Shown: piece after piece, positions 20,016-31,405 of the stretch | Layout of the letters: each line of letters opens with the position of its first letter | Position numbering within the stretch: the first letter of the stretch is position 1 | Origin: Tieghemiomyces parasiticus | Taxonomy: Eukaryota > Kickxellomycota > Dimargaritomycetes > Dimargaritales > Dimargaritaceae | Reading direction: 5' to 3' | Assembly (NCBI GenBank): GCA_027575765.1 | Contig: JANBPT010000112.1 | Location: 1 to 64,000, forward strand | Length of the DNA stretch: 64,000 nt | Notes under the pieces: generated by a model | The model's database searches: none | What the model was told of the DNA's origin: nothing | Seen by the model: only the letters and a program-made list of their open reading frames with translations | Made by a program: the position numbers and the translations under genes

Positions 20016-20687
20016 GGTGACGAGTCTAGCTAGGTGAAAAAAAATGGAGGGAGAGGGAGAGAGAGAGAGATGGAGGGAGGGGATTGGAACTGGCTAGGGG
20101 AAACTGGCGTTTCGTTAAGCTAACCAGGGCATGGGGATGGTTTCCGATCCCAGGAATCGGGACCGTAGGGGATGGCATGACTTGGTTGACGGTCATAAAG
20201 CCTGGTGGGCGAGGGGCGAATCCCAGTTAGCCCCGTGGTACTACATTGGGAGACATGGTATAGGTGGGAGGCCGTAATGTCAACAAACTGGTTCCCGGTG
20301 AAGGGTAAAGACCCTACGGACCTCATTGCAACCTGACCATCTCATTTGGCCCCGCCAGGCTGTGTATGCACATGTGTAGAATAGCTGGTATAACTGTCTA
20401 ACCGACCGAAATGTATTTACCTGAAACTACTCCGTCCTTTCTAAAATCCCCACTGCCATACTCCACGCTTCTCTAGTAACACCCCCCCTCCCATCGCCCC
20501 GGTGACCCCAGAAATTCGCATTCCTACTTCTCACTTACCCGAACCACCCGTGCAACTTCACCCGGAAGCCTCATTGACTGCACCTTAACCACCCCAAACT
20601 CTCGGTATACCCTTGCGTTTGACTAACCACCTCCTTGTTCGTGATACACCAACTCCGGTCTGGGAGCCTTCTTGGCCCGACCACATT
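20016..20687. other. Divergent promoter region
   Basis: About 670 bases between the small helical gene (minus) and the coiled-coil gene (plus). It holds a purine-rich GA repeat near 20048-20085, immediately upstream of the minus gene, and no convincing ORF. Confidence 0.5.
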
Positions 20688-23589
20688 ATGCTGGAAACAC
20701 CAACCAAGGTATCGCGGTCACAGCCCCGAACCGGAGCTGGGCCGTCGGGTCAGCCATCACTGGGTGATAGGGTCCCGCTAAGCCCGCTAAGTTCGGTTTG
20801 GCCTACCGCTGACCACCGTCCCGCAGGCGAGCCGACCTCGCGGCCCACCGCCGCCATGTTAACCACGCCGCATCGGCCTGGACCTGGCGGTATCCATGCA
20901 ACCCCTGGCACCGCCTCACGTCCAGCCCCTCCGCCTGGTACCTTTAACAGTCCGATCTCCACACCGTTCATTCAGCGGCTCAACGGCCTCGAGCTTCAGT
21001 GGCGGCTGCGTGACGCCTACCGCTTGGTGCGTGAAAAGGATGAGAGTAAGTCACAGAAATCGCCGCACACAGATTTCCTAGACCAAAGCGGGCGGAGTCT
21101 GCCAACGATCACCGTGAATGGAGGGGCACTTACTTGACTCGTATACCCTACTAAACCACCCGCCACCCTCCCCGATAGATTTGATTCTCGCCGCTGAGAT
21201 TGGTCAGAGCCTGCTGCAGGCCAACGAGGAACTTAAGACCGCCTACGAGAAGGTCCTCATAGAGCAGGAGGCTTTATTGCGTACGACGCAGGAAGCGGCG
21301 TCGGCCGTGGAACCGAGCCCCACCACCACGTCACCACCGCTGGATCCCACCGCCCCGGACTCCCCGACCCCCAACCGGGCTACTCAGGAACGCCTCGACC
21401 TCCTCAGCACCCTGGTCAGCGAACTGGAACACACCAACGCGGAACTGCAAATCAAAGCTGACGAGGCAGAGCAAGAGCTCAAAGAGAAGACCCGGGTCCA
21501 CCAGCGGGAGACCAGCCAGCTCCAGCAGTCACTCCGCAACGCGGCGGCGGAGACGGACCGGCTGGTCAAGCTTAGTGCGGGATTAGAAGAGGACAAATCC
21601 CGCCTAGCCCGAGAGCGCGGCGACCTTTCCCGGAGTCTCCGTCAAGCCACGCAAGATGGGGCCAAGTCTGAGGTGCTGCAGGTGCGGATCGACGAACTGG
21701 AACACGCCCTTGCGGCCGCCCAGACGGGCCGGTCGGACCTGGAGCGGGCCCTAATCGATAGCCACCACGAACTCCAGGATCTCCAAGCGCGCTGCGTGGA
21801 GTACCAGAGTGAACTGGTCGAGGGCCAACAAGTCCACGCCAAGTATGCCGAGTCGATTCAGCACACCGAGGAACTCAACCGGTCGCTTGAGGAAGCCCAG
21901 GAAACCATCACCTTACTGGCGGCTCAGGTCGATGAACTTCAAACCCGCGTTAAGCTGGTGGGCGACGTGGCCGGTGGTCCCGGAGGGAATGACGGGCCGG
22001 AGTGCGAAGTCAAGACGTTGCTAGGTGAGGTGGAAGACCGTCGACAGGCCCTCGAGTCCCAGCACGAGACTCTCAACCGCCGGCACAAGGGCTTGGTCCG
22101 CGCCCACTCACTCACCGTGCACCAACAGGAACGGATGCGGCATCACATCCACCGGCTCACTCAAATGTCCAACCAGCCCTCCCAGGAGGAAAGGTTACGG
22201 CGGCTAGAGCAGATCTTGGGTCAGACCCAGAGCGAGAAGCAGCAACTCCAACGCCGCGTCGAGCACCTGGAGCGCATGCGCAGCGAATCCCGGTTTATGG
22301 AGTATTATAGTGCAGGGATGTTGGGCAGTGGGGGCGCATACGGAGACGAGAGTGGGCTAGGTGAAGATCCCTTCTACGGTGCGGACGAAGGGTACGCCGG
22401 CCCGACCCACTCGAGCCGCCCCGACGTGGATGGCGACGGCGAGCCGCTCGCGGGCGACGGGACCAAGCCAGGGCCCGGGCCGCCACCAGATCAGACCCCG
22501 CGCGCCCAGGTTCAACCGCCCCCGGAAGAGGCCCTCATCAACTATTTCCAACTCCGCATTGAGCAACTCATGGGCGAGAACGACCAGCTCCGTGACGAAC
22601 TGCGGACGTGCCAGATGCTCAAACTCAGCGAGTCGGAAAAGCTCGTCCAGATCGAATCCACCCTCCAGGAACGTGACCAGGAGGCCCAGACCCTGCGCGC
22701 CCGGTTCAATCAGCTCAAGTTTGACCATGACGACCTGCGTCTCAAGTTACAACACGCGGCACTGGCCCAGGCTGGGGGTGGGGGTGGTGCAGCGGCGGTG
22801 GTCGGCGAGGACCAGGAGGACGTAGGAGTTGATTCGGCGCCATCCCAGATGGCCCGGTTAAAGGCGCAACTCACCGCCACGGCAGCCCTACCGTCGGTAC
22901 CGGCCGCCTTATCAGCCGCGACGGTGGTTTCGGCGGCCACCGCCGGATCACGTCGAAACCGCCGGCAGACCCGTCAGGTCTCGGCCCAGCATGGTGAGCT
23001 CCTACCACTGCGACCGCTCAAGGGCCTCGCAAGCCGGGACCACGCGATACCCTTAACAAACGATCCGCCCTACCCGGCTAACCCTCCACCCGCGACCCTG
23101 GTGCCCGTCAATCTGCCCATGACGCCCGCAGACGATACGGTGCTGGCTCCGGTCCCGGCCTCGGCCCCGACCACCCCTATTAAACCGCCCACACCACTAT
23201 TGGCCTCCATCCCCATATCGGGCCCCAATTCGTCCATCAAGGGGCTACCCACGCTCCACCTGACTACTACCCACGCCCAGGGCGACCCTCCATCCCTGGG
23301 GTCCGTGAAGTCTACTACCAGTCTGCGTAGCCTCGGCGGCGGTAGTAGTAGCAGCACGGGTGGGGGGGATAGTAACCGGAATAGCGGCGGTCTACCCTTC
23401 GATGCTCTGTTTACGCCACCGGAGCCTGCATTGAATGACGATGCTTTACTTATGCCGCCACCACTGCCGCTCTACACGACGGTGTCGCCTACTGCAGGCC
23501 AGACGGACAAACCCAAGATCACGCGGGCCCCCAAGCAGACCATTGCTCCCACGGCGGCGGCCGACGCTAGCAATTGCAACCAGCAGTGA
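20688..23589 (+). CDS. Long coiled-coil protein with a CC1-box-like dynein-adaptor motif, two exons
   Basis: The first ATG in frame is 20688; the frame opens upstream only from TTG. Exon 1 (20688-21045) joins exon 2 (21179-23589) through a GTAAGT...TAG intron, giving 922 residues. Residues 1-118 are Pro/Thr-rich and disordered. Directly at the junction, about 120-138, lies LILAAEIGQSLLQANEEL. It closely resembles the CC1-box (AAxxG, with IGQ.LL..N) of TRAK, HAP1 and CDR2-type dynein/dynactin adaptors. A long coiled coil follows (about 140-490), then an acidic Gly/Pro spacer, a second coil (about 565-660) and a low-complexity Ser/Pro/Thr tail. It is likely a cytoskeletal adaptor or spindle-pole protein; orthology is not established. 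It sits on the same strand as a kinesin gene. Confidence 0.82.
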
Positions 23590-25841
23590 TAAGGCTAGAT
23601 GCATGTCGGGTCTCCACTCCTTGGATACGAACCAATGTGTTCCACCCGACACTAGCCTACACCCGCCACCGCCTTTTTATTTTGTTTTATTTTATTTGCT
23701 ACACAATTAACTTCGCAGTCGCATGCATTCCACAGTTAACTACTTATACCTTTTCGTTTATGGCTTCCTCGTGGCCTCTTTACCAACTGCCGCCCATCCT
23801 CTTAATTTTCCTTTCCATCATCTTATATTGAGCATACAACCCCGTATGTCCCTGATCTTCGACCGGTTGTTTAATGAAATGATTTACCTCATGCTGACTT
23901 TGGCTCCGAAACCGCCACCATAACCTTCCTGACCCTCCTAATGACAGCATGGTGCTATTGAGAGGAGGAGAGGCGGGAAGCGGGATTCATTGTCTCCCAT
24001 TGTATACCTCTAGTCACGAGGTCCAATGTGCCCCCCCTTTTTCTATTCAATTGGACGACGGTGGGTGCAGGGCCAGCGGGTGTGGCATGCCCACGCAGGT
24101 TCCTGTGGCTGGAGTGGAGGGGGAGAGTGCTCGGTTGGAGTAGAACCTCGGTCCCTTCGAATTTCTTCGTCTTCACAGCTACAGATTACCGATTCTGAAA
24201 CCACACCTTGCGCCTTTTTGTTTTGAAAGGTTTGGTTTTGAAGCTAGCTTTCGTTGGTAGGTTGACCCAACCATACACCAGACGCCTGGACAGTTGAAAC
24301 CACGTGATACAACCCCACTGGCCTTGTTTACATCATTTTTTGTTGTCGTTCGCACCCTAATGTGTGTCCAGAGCCAGCGGCCCCATCGGGGACCGCCAAT
24401 CTTGAGCAATCATTTCAGCCCTAGCATGCCTTTACTGGGGTATTTTGTTTAGTTGTTGAGATTATCTTCCCGACTGCTCTCTCTCCCCCTCGCCCCAAAA
24501 GAAAGGGCCTGAGGCAAGCCTTTGTATGGTCTGGAGTGATCAGTGGGAGACACGCCCTTGTCCATAGCCAGCAAGGAAGGTACCGACCTGCGCGGAAGCC
24601 GTAACCTCTACTCCCCCCAAGAACGCCTGCTTTGCCTAATCTGGAATCCAGTCGATGTGTTTCTAATGAATTAAGGGTCAAGGCTTAAAATGATGGCCCC
24701 GACGATGAGTCGCCCTCTTTGACGCGCCTGCTACGTGCGTTGCACAGATCCACCGCAATGGGCCAACGGGGTAGCTTGGCCGGTGCGAGTACGACCAATC
24801 ATTTCAACTCCGCCCAGGCCTTCTCCCTGCCCAATTTTCCGCCCGGTTCGCAGCCCACCCTCCTCGGCAGCCAAGCCGTAGGCAGTCTGGTCATCGGCTA
24901 TTCCCTCCTCCTCTGCTACTCGCTGCCACTAAGTGAAGGGCAGCAACCCCCCTTATCCAGGCTTCGGAACAGTACCAAGCGGCGCTTCTGTTATTGTTCT
25001 CATTGAGACAGCCCTGTCCTTTGCCTACGGCCGTGCGGGGCGGCCCACTACCATCGGCGCTTCCTTGCACTCAGCCCTCAGCCACCCCATCTACCTGAGC
25101 ACCTGCAGCGGCATGGTACCGCTTGCTCAAGTGATAGAGACGTCCCTTCGAGACCAGAGTTTGCTTGGCGCCCCGGCAGGCCACGCCCTGACGGTGCCCC
25201 TTGTGGTATGCCCCTGTGTTGACAGATTCCCTCGTCTGCTTAGACCACCCGGTCGGTCTCTCGCCCCTCGGCCCTGGGACCGGCCTCAGCCTCCGCTGCA
25301 TCTCTACCTGGCCAGCCCCCGTATTCCACACAATCGACACCACACTGCCTCTCCGTCCACCCACCCCCACCGTCCTTAGCCATCGCTCGGCATATAACTC
25401 CACGGCTGCCCATCTGCGTGTCCACATCGCTCACCAGAATCTGTTTAGCAAGCCACGCATACGATATCGTCCCATACGCTCCCTTGTTGTGGCCGGGCCC
25501 TTTGTTTTCCGACGCCCGCTGGCTATGCCGTGAGCACCTATTTATCCTTCTCCTCCTCCCTTACCCGCCCCTCCCCATCGCCACCGTGCCCTGCCCCCCC
25601 CAACCCGTCGACCACCTTCTCACCGGCCCCACCTTCCCGCCTCGTGTCGTCTGTCGACCTGGCCCTCCATCGCCTCACCCCTTGTTCCTCGCCGCAACCC
25701 TTACCGACATCGGCAACCCTGCCAGGAAACCTCGCCTCCTGGCTTTACTCCGCCGCCCCAGCGAAACCGCCTCAACTCCCTGACCGCTTAGCCTTCTCGA
25801 CCACTTAGCATTCCCACCTGTCTCTTCGGCCTCATCTTACC
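23590..25841. other. Intergenic region with a possible broken or unusually spliced gene
   Basis: The 2.25 kb between the coiled-coil gene and the kinesin gene hold no confident gene. From 23600 to about 24700 nothing is seen beyond short ORFs. A candidate hydrophobic ORF in two frames at 24758-25379 is listed separately. From about 25530 to the kinesin ATG the plus strand is pyrimidine-rich, fitting a promoter and 5' UTR. Confidence 0.45.
24758..25379 (+). pseudogene. Possible broken membrane-protein gene (two frames)
   Basis: From ATG 24758 one frame encodes an N-terminus ending in a hydrophobic segment (AVGSLVIGYSLLLCYSLPL). After about 24932 the hydrophobic, protein-like coding continues in another frame (SGASVIVLIETALSFAYG... 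through a second hydrophobic stretch). The two frames could be joined by removing bases 24933-24960, which begin with GT and end with AG. That is only 28 bases, shorter than usual fungal introns. The alternatives are a frameshifted pseudogene, a sequencing error, or no gene at all. No family is recognised. Confidence 0.25.
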
Positions 25842-28800
25842 ATGGCCGACACGGAGCTCCCACTCAACGGTGGCGTGGCCTCCCGCCGTCCCCAGTCACC
25901 GCCAGTCGTCCCCGTGAAAAAGCGTAACAAGACCCCCTCGTCGTCCCTGTCCTCTGCGATGGCCCCAGCTGGCTACCAGGCCCGCCAGGTGTTCGCCCCG
26001 CCGCAAACCAAACCCCGAAGGTCGACCCGACTCAGCGGCTCGGGCCCAGGCGAGAATGGCGAGTCCCAGACAGCCCCCGGCGGCCGCGCTTCCGGCAACA
26101 AACCCGCGGGAAAGAGGAAACCCTTGCGCACCAAGACGACCGTGCTCGTACCGGCCAGCCACAAGCCTCCGCCGGCCTCCATTTCCCAGACCATGGCCGG
26201 AGCGCCCCGCACCCCAGTCACCCAGCGCACGCGTGGCGACTCGAATCCCGCCCGGCTGCCCATAACTCCGTACACGGCCAAGCTGACGCGAACCATCGAG
26301 AACTATGACGCCGATAAGGACCCCATCAAGACCTACCTCCGCATGCGGCCCTTGCGACCGGGAAGCGAGCACGTGGAGCCGTTCCTGAGCGTCGTCAACG
26401 ACATGGAGATCCAGATCGACGGTCGAGAGAAACGTGCCCGCCTCTACACGTCAGGCAAGTATCTCTTTACCCGGGTGTTCGGCAGCCTCATGTCCCAGCA
26501 GGCTCTGTTCCAGGCTACCACCCTGCCCGTGATCCAGGAGCTATTCGACGGTTACAACACCCTCATCTTCGCCTATGGTGTGACCAACTCGGGCAAGACC
26601 TACACCATCCAGGGGACCCGCGAACAACCCGGGATCATCCCGCGCACCCTCGAAATCATCCTGCACCACATCAAGGACGCTCAAAGTGACTGCCGCGTGT
26701 GCCCGGCCCGTGCCAACGATGTCGTGTACTGCCCTGATGACACTCTGTTCAGCCCGACCTTCCGGTCCACCCGCGAACACACTCTCACCCGCCAAGCCCT
26801 TCAGGGCCACCTGGCGAGTGACGAACATATTCTCAACTTGGACACGGCGGAGTTTGAGTACTCCATCTGGGTGTCTTACGCCGAAATCTATAACGAGTTT
26901 ATCTACGACCTCCTCGATCTGCGGTCGCTGGTCGTGACCAACGGTACGACCAGTCAGCCTCTGTCCCACCCGGGTTCGCGGGTCAATTCCCCTGACCCGT
27001 CGGCCACCTCGCGCCGCCCTGCCCGTCGCAAGGGCACGGGCACCACCGGCGGCGACCATCCGCCCGGCCTACCTACCGGCGGCCCTTCCACCGGCGGCGG
27101 GGGTGACGGTCCAGCCTCGCCCAATAAGCGGTTAAATATGAAGATCCGTACCGACGTGGACGATGACCACTACCTCGAGGGTATCACCGAGGTTCGGATC
27201 CGGACCCTGGAGGACGCCCTGGCCGTGCTCGCTCACGGTCAGAAACGGCGGACCGCCAATTCCACCCTGCTCAACCAGGAGTCCAGTCGGTCGCACAGTA
27301 TCTTCACCATCAAGCTACTGCGCATCCGCCGCCGCTCGGTGGTAGCCCCCGATTTACCGGTCCCCCCACACATGGTCCAGATTCAAAAGATGTCCATCAT
27401 CGACCTGGCAGGATCCGAGCGCGCCGCCAAGACCCAGAACACCGGCGACCGGCTGCACGAGGCCGGTATGATCAACAAGTCCCTTATGGTCCTCGGTAAC
27501 TGCCTCGAGACCCTCCGCTTCAACCAGTTCAAGAGCGACAAGATCAAGCCCCAGATCGTTCCGTTTCGTGAGAGTCAGCTGACCAAACTATTCCAGAGCT
27601 CCTTTATGGGAGGGGCCAAGACGGTGATGCTGGTCAACGTCAATCCGTTCGATGACAGTTACGAGGAAACCCAGCGCGTGCTCAAATTTGCGGCCGTGGC
27701 CAAGGACATCACCACGGTCAACCGCCCGGTAGCTGCCACTCCGCTGTACCGTGCCGTCCTGCACAGTAAACCGCCTGTATTTGGCCTGTATGAGGATCCT
27801 CCCGAACAGGATCGCCCACCCAAGCGTAAGCGTGGGGCCCTGGCCCTTCTGGCCACCGGATCGGACCCCAGCGAGGTCAATTCTACGCTTACCTCGCCAT
27901 CGCTGGCACCTTCGTCCCCATCCCGCGCCTCATCGCCCACGACCGTCGTCGATCCCCGGCCGCTGGTTCTCGCCGAATCACCCACCCCTGGGGCGGAAGC
28001 GGCTGCCATCGACGATGACCACAAAGTGGAAGACGATACCGGAACCCCACGTGAGATGGACTTGGTTAGCCCAGAGGATGAGAAAGCCTCGGCAGACGCG
28101 CCCGGCTTCACCTTCCGGTTCAACCCCCAGCCCCAGGCCGTCCCGGCCCCGCCGGCCGAGGATGTCTTCCAAGTTACCCGTGATGCCTGGGAGGAGCAGA
28201 TCACCTACAGCGAGGAGCTTCGAGCGGCCATGTCCGTACTCAAGGAACAGTTCGCTGCTGCCCAGTATCGCTGTTCCGAAATTGAGGTCGAAGTGCGTGA
28301 GGAACTGAACCAGGAGTACAAGTCTAAACTCCTAGAGATTGAGCAGCGGTACAACCAGCAGCTGCGGGACGAGATGCGGTTGAATGAAGAGAAGATGAAA
28401 AGTAAGATCGATATCCTCACCCGCTCCCAAATCGAGAACGAGGCCTCGATGATGGTGGTGACGCCCACCACGCCAGAGCCCGCCTCCCCGGTCGAGCGCG
28501 CACCCACCCTGCCCCCAGTCGTGGTGACCGCCCCGTGCGACCATGCCGAGCAACTCTCCGAACAGGACCGGGTCATTGTCGAACTGCGTGCTAAGGTTAA
28601 CCAATTGGAGATTCGGGCCGCCCACGACGAGGTCACCCAGTCTGAACTGCATGACCAGCTTGACGCCAAGCACGCCGACTGGCAGGAGGAAAAGACCCAG
28701 CGCCTCCTGCTCACCAACCAGAAGGCCATCCTTGAGGACGAGCTTCGGCGCGCCAAGGGGATCCGCGACGACTGTGAGCGGCGCATATCGACCCACAGCA

Positions 28801-30227
28801 TCACCTACCAGGGCCAGGTGGACGCCCTCAACCAGCAGATCGAAGTGCAGGCCAAGGCGCAACTCAAGGAGCGCCTCGAATGGGAGCGCAGCAAATTCGA
28901 GCTGGAGGCCACCGTCGCCGATCTGCGCGGCCAGCTCAGCTACGAGAAGGAGGCCCGGCGGTCGGTGGTTACGCGCGACTCGATGCACTCCCTGCATTCA
29001 CAGCCGCGGACCGGGCCAGCTAGTCCGGCCCGCAAGGATAGCGAGACCTCGGGCCGTAACGACAACTATGACGTGCAACTCCTACAGCAGATCCAGAAAC
29101 TGCAGCGCCAGGTGGCCGACCGCGATCGTGAGCTCAACGCCCTGTCCCTGGATCGCGAGGAACAACAGGCCCTAATTCACGACCTCAACACCAAGAACAA
29201 TTACCTGCTGCACCAGATGCGCGTGCACCGGTACGCTCAGCACGGGGGCGCGGCTGGACCATCGGGTCTCAGCGCAGGCCCCGCTGGCAGCGAAACCCCA
29301 TCCAGCTCCAAGGTGCGCCGGGTGTTCCAGCACTTTACCCCTGAGGCCAAATCCCTCCGCTCCCCATCGGTCCCCACCGCCATGCTGTCGGGCCTGGGCG
29401 TCCCCCACTCGGACGCGGCAGTTCGCGACCCGGCGGCGCCGCGGTCCCCACACCTGTCACAACAGCAGCGGCTCATGAAGTCCAGCTTCCTCAAGAAATC
29501 CTTGTTTGGTAAGAAGCAGTTGCAGTTTGACGAATACGAGGCCGAGGTGCTTGACCTAGATCCGGCTCGCCAGCAGGTCACGGGCACCATGTACCGCGGA
29601 CCCATCATGCCCACGTCTACTGGGGGCATCCATGTCGAGTTTGCCGACTTGGCTCCTAAATCTGCGGCCGGTGGGGTATCATCTGGTCGCCGCCTGTCCT
29701 ACAGTAGCAGTGACTGGGGAGCATCGGACGGATATCCGCGCCCGCCGCCCCTCCCGACGCAGGGCGGTGGGATGGTCACGGACTCACCAAGCCGGTCGTC
29801 CGTCCATTACCCCCAGCCGACGCCGTTGTCTGCCAACCCGCGCGGCCCCTCGTTCGCCGGAACCGCTCGTCGGACCTCCCGCAGCGAATCCGTAGGCCAC
29901 GCCGCCCGCCCGGCTCATCCGTCGTCATCGTCGGCGGCCGTGGACGACCCACCGTACCTGCGCCGCCGTTCGAGCTTGGATCTTGACGCCCTCCGCAAAC
30001 ACCCCAGCGGGGACGCCGCCGACGCGTCCGCTCGGATCTCGACCGGGCTGAACCCCTCGGCCACCCGGCCCTTGGGCGTAAATCGGGCGGTCGAAGTATC
30101 CCAAACCTCCCTGGAGTTACCGCATCGCTCCGGCGTCCCTAGCCAGGCTCACCCATCCCCGTCCAAGCGGCTGCTGCTTTCGCCCTGGCTAGAAAAGGCC
30201 AAGGCGACCTTCCGTCCGAAACACTAG
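25842..30227 (+). CDS. Kinesin-6 family motor protein
   Basis: This is a 1461-residue intronless protein. A basic, disordered N-terminus (1-150) precedes a motor domain (about 160-625). The motor has the P-loop GVTNSGKT (246-253), switch I NQESSRSH (from 478) and switch II DLAGSER (from 521). The Asn in the P-loop context and a long Pro/Gly/Ser insertion within the motor (about 365-430) are hallmarks of kinesin-6 (MKLP1, MKLP2/KIF20, fission yeast Klp9), which act at the spindle midzone and in cytokinesis. After a Ser/Pro-rich neck there are coiled-coil segments (about 785-860, 900-1050 and 1085-1130) and a long basic, Ser-rich tail. Length is larger than most animal members because of the disordered extensions. 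The ATG lies in a ccATGgc context after a pyrimidine-rich leader. Confidence 0.93.
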   Translation: MADTELPLNGGVASRRPQSPPVVPVKKRNKTPSSSLSSAMAPAGYQARQVFAPPQTKPRRSTRLSGSGPGENGESQTAPGGRASGNKPAGKRKPLRTKTTVLVPASHKPPPASISQTMAGAPRTPVTQRTRGDSNPARLPITPYTAKLTRTIENYDADKDPIKTYLRMRPLRPGSEHVEPFLSVVNDMEIQIDGREKRARLYTSGKYLFTRVFGSLMSQQALFQATTLPVIQELFDGYNTLIFAYGVTNSGKTYTIQGTREQPGIIPRTLEIILHHIKDAQSDCRVCPARANDVVYCPDDTLFSPTFRSTREHTLTRQALQGHLASDEHILNLDTAEFEYSIWVSYAEIYNEFIYDLLDLRSLVVTNGTTSQPLSHPGSRVNSPDPSATSRRPARRKGTGTTGGDHPPGLPTGGPSTGGGGDGPASPNKRLNMKIRTDVDDDHYLEGITEVRIRTLEDALAVLAHGQKRRTANSTLLNQESSRSHSIFTIKLLRIRRRSVVAPDLPVPPHMVQIQKMSIIDLAGSERAAKTQNTGDRLHEAGMINKSLMVLGNCLETLRFNQFKSDKIKPQIVPFRESQLTKLFQSSFMGGAKTVMLVNVNPFDDSYEETQRVLKFAAVAKDITTVNRPVAATPLYRAVLHSKPPVFGLYEDPPEQDRPPKRKRGALALLATGSDPSEVNSTLTSPSLAPSSPSRASSPTTVVDPRPLVLAESPTPGAEAAAIDDDHKVEDDTGTPREMDLVSPEDEKASADAPGFTFRFNPQPQAVPAPPAEDVFQVTRDAWEEQITYSEELRAAMSVLKEQFAAAQYRCSEIEVEVREELNQEYKSKLLEIEQRYNQQLRDEMRLNEEKMKSKIDILTRSQIENEASMMVVTPTTPEPASPVERAPTLPPVVVTAPCDHAEQLSEQDRVIVELRAKVNQLEIRAAHDEVTQSELHDQLDAKHADWQEEKTQRLLLTNQKAILEDELRRAKGIRDDCERRISTHSITYQGQVDALNQQIEVQAKAQLKERLEWERSKFELEATVADLRGQLSYEKEARRSVVTRDSMHSLHSQPRTGPASPARKDSETSGRNDNYDVQLLQQIQKLQRQVADRDRELNALSLDREEQQALIHDLNTKNNYLLHQMRVHRYAQHGGAAGPSGLSAGPAGSETPSSSKVRRVFQHFTPEAKSLRSPSVPTAMLSGLGVPHSDAAVRDPAAPRSPHLSQQQRLMKSSFLKKSLFGKKQLQFDEYEAEVLDLDPARQQVTGTMYRGPIMPTSTGGIHVEFADLAPKSAAGGVSSGRRLSYSSSDWGASDGYPRPPPLPTQGGGMVTDSPSRSSVHYPQPTPLSANPRGPSFAGTARRTSRSESVGHAARPAHPSSSSAAVDDPPYLRRRSSLDLDALRKHPSGDAADASARISTGLNPSATRPLGVNRAVEVSQTSLELPHRSGVPSQAHPSPSKRLLLSPWLEKAKATFRPKH

Positions 30228-31405
30228 TCGGGAGTAGGGAATTTTTTTCTTCTTCTTCTTTTTATTGGGGTACCTCCCTGCTTCTTTTTTTTTTACCCCT
30301 ACCTCCATCCTTAGCGCCACATCCCTTGTTAAGGTGTAACTAATTACCCTTCATTGTCTTGCGCGGCGTTGACTCGTCTGAATATAGCCCAGCGACGTTT
30401 CTCGCCCACTATTCACTCTCCGCATCTTTAATTTACCAACACCCTCACCGTCACGATTTCCCTTACCTTATCGTCACTGTGTAGCTAGTCGAGCCTCATC
30501 CTTAACTTACGACTTAACCAGTAAATGTAACTTCATAAACTAATCCTCACATACCCATGTGGTCAGCAACCGGGCCAACCTGCTCAATGTATCAGTGTCG
30601 AAATGGAATCCACATGGATCGCATTACGAGCTGCTGTCTTTTACCCACCTGGCTTACCCCTCGTTCCAGGCAATGTAACAGTGGACGGCCGCGGCACGTC
30701 CCCCAGCCGCTTGGAGGAAGTGGTGTTCACCATATATATATATATATATATGGCCTGACCTCCACGACCAATGTACCCTTGGGCGGACCACTACTTATGA
30801 AAGTTCAGATGTAATGATAGTTGCTCATAAAGATTCATACAATCCCGGTCGGACTTGATGGGTTCCCGTCCGGCCGCCGTTCATGCGCTCGCGAGCCTTG
30901 CTTCACTGCTTCGTCTTGTAGGTCCCACTCCCCTGCTGCCCTATTCACGAACCGATTGGGCTCACATCAGGACTGGTGTCGTTAGGCAAATTCTACACAG
31001 TCCTCGTGGGGCGTTAGGTTCAATTTGACTATGCATGGTACACTACAGCTCGCTCATTGCGCCATATCTAGCTTACATTCGCCCATTTGGTGCTTGCCTA
31101 GGCACTATGGCTGACCGTACTTTAGTCCCATTCCCCTCCCTTCACCTCTTTTTCTTTTGACACATCCATCATGAGGCCGTCCCAATGAGAATTAATACAG
31201 CCCCCCCCCCCTCCCAGACCAAGGTAGCTACTACACAGTGGGTAAATAAGCTTCAGCGAAGCATAGTCTGGCATCCAAAGGCCGACGATGCTGTCCAAGT
31301 GATACTATGGCGGAGTATGTAGCCCGAGAGGAGGAGGAGCAACTAGAGGAAAGACCGAGGGAGGGTTCCTGGCGAGCAGGTCGATTAGAATAAAGTAACG
31401 GTAGC
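30228..31405. other. Intergenic region downstream of the kinesin gene
   Basis: T-rich 3' sequence directly after the kinesin stop, then non-coding DNA with an AT microsatellite at 30732-30751 and a poly-C run near 31200-31211. No ORF here has support beyond length. Confidence 0.5.
30732..30751. repeat. (AT)10 microsatellite
   Basis: Ten uninterrupted AT units in intergenic DNA. Confidence 0.85.

Noticed and set aside
20613..20687. Upstream extension of the coiled-coil gene to a TTG codon
   Set aside because: There is no ATG before 20688, and the extra 25 codons show no conserved feature.
28332..28997. A 221-codon open frame on the minus strand
   Set aside because: It is antisense to the coiled-coil part of the kinesin gene and is explained by that gene's codon bias.
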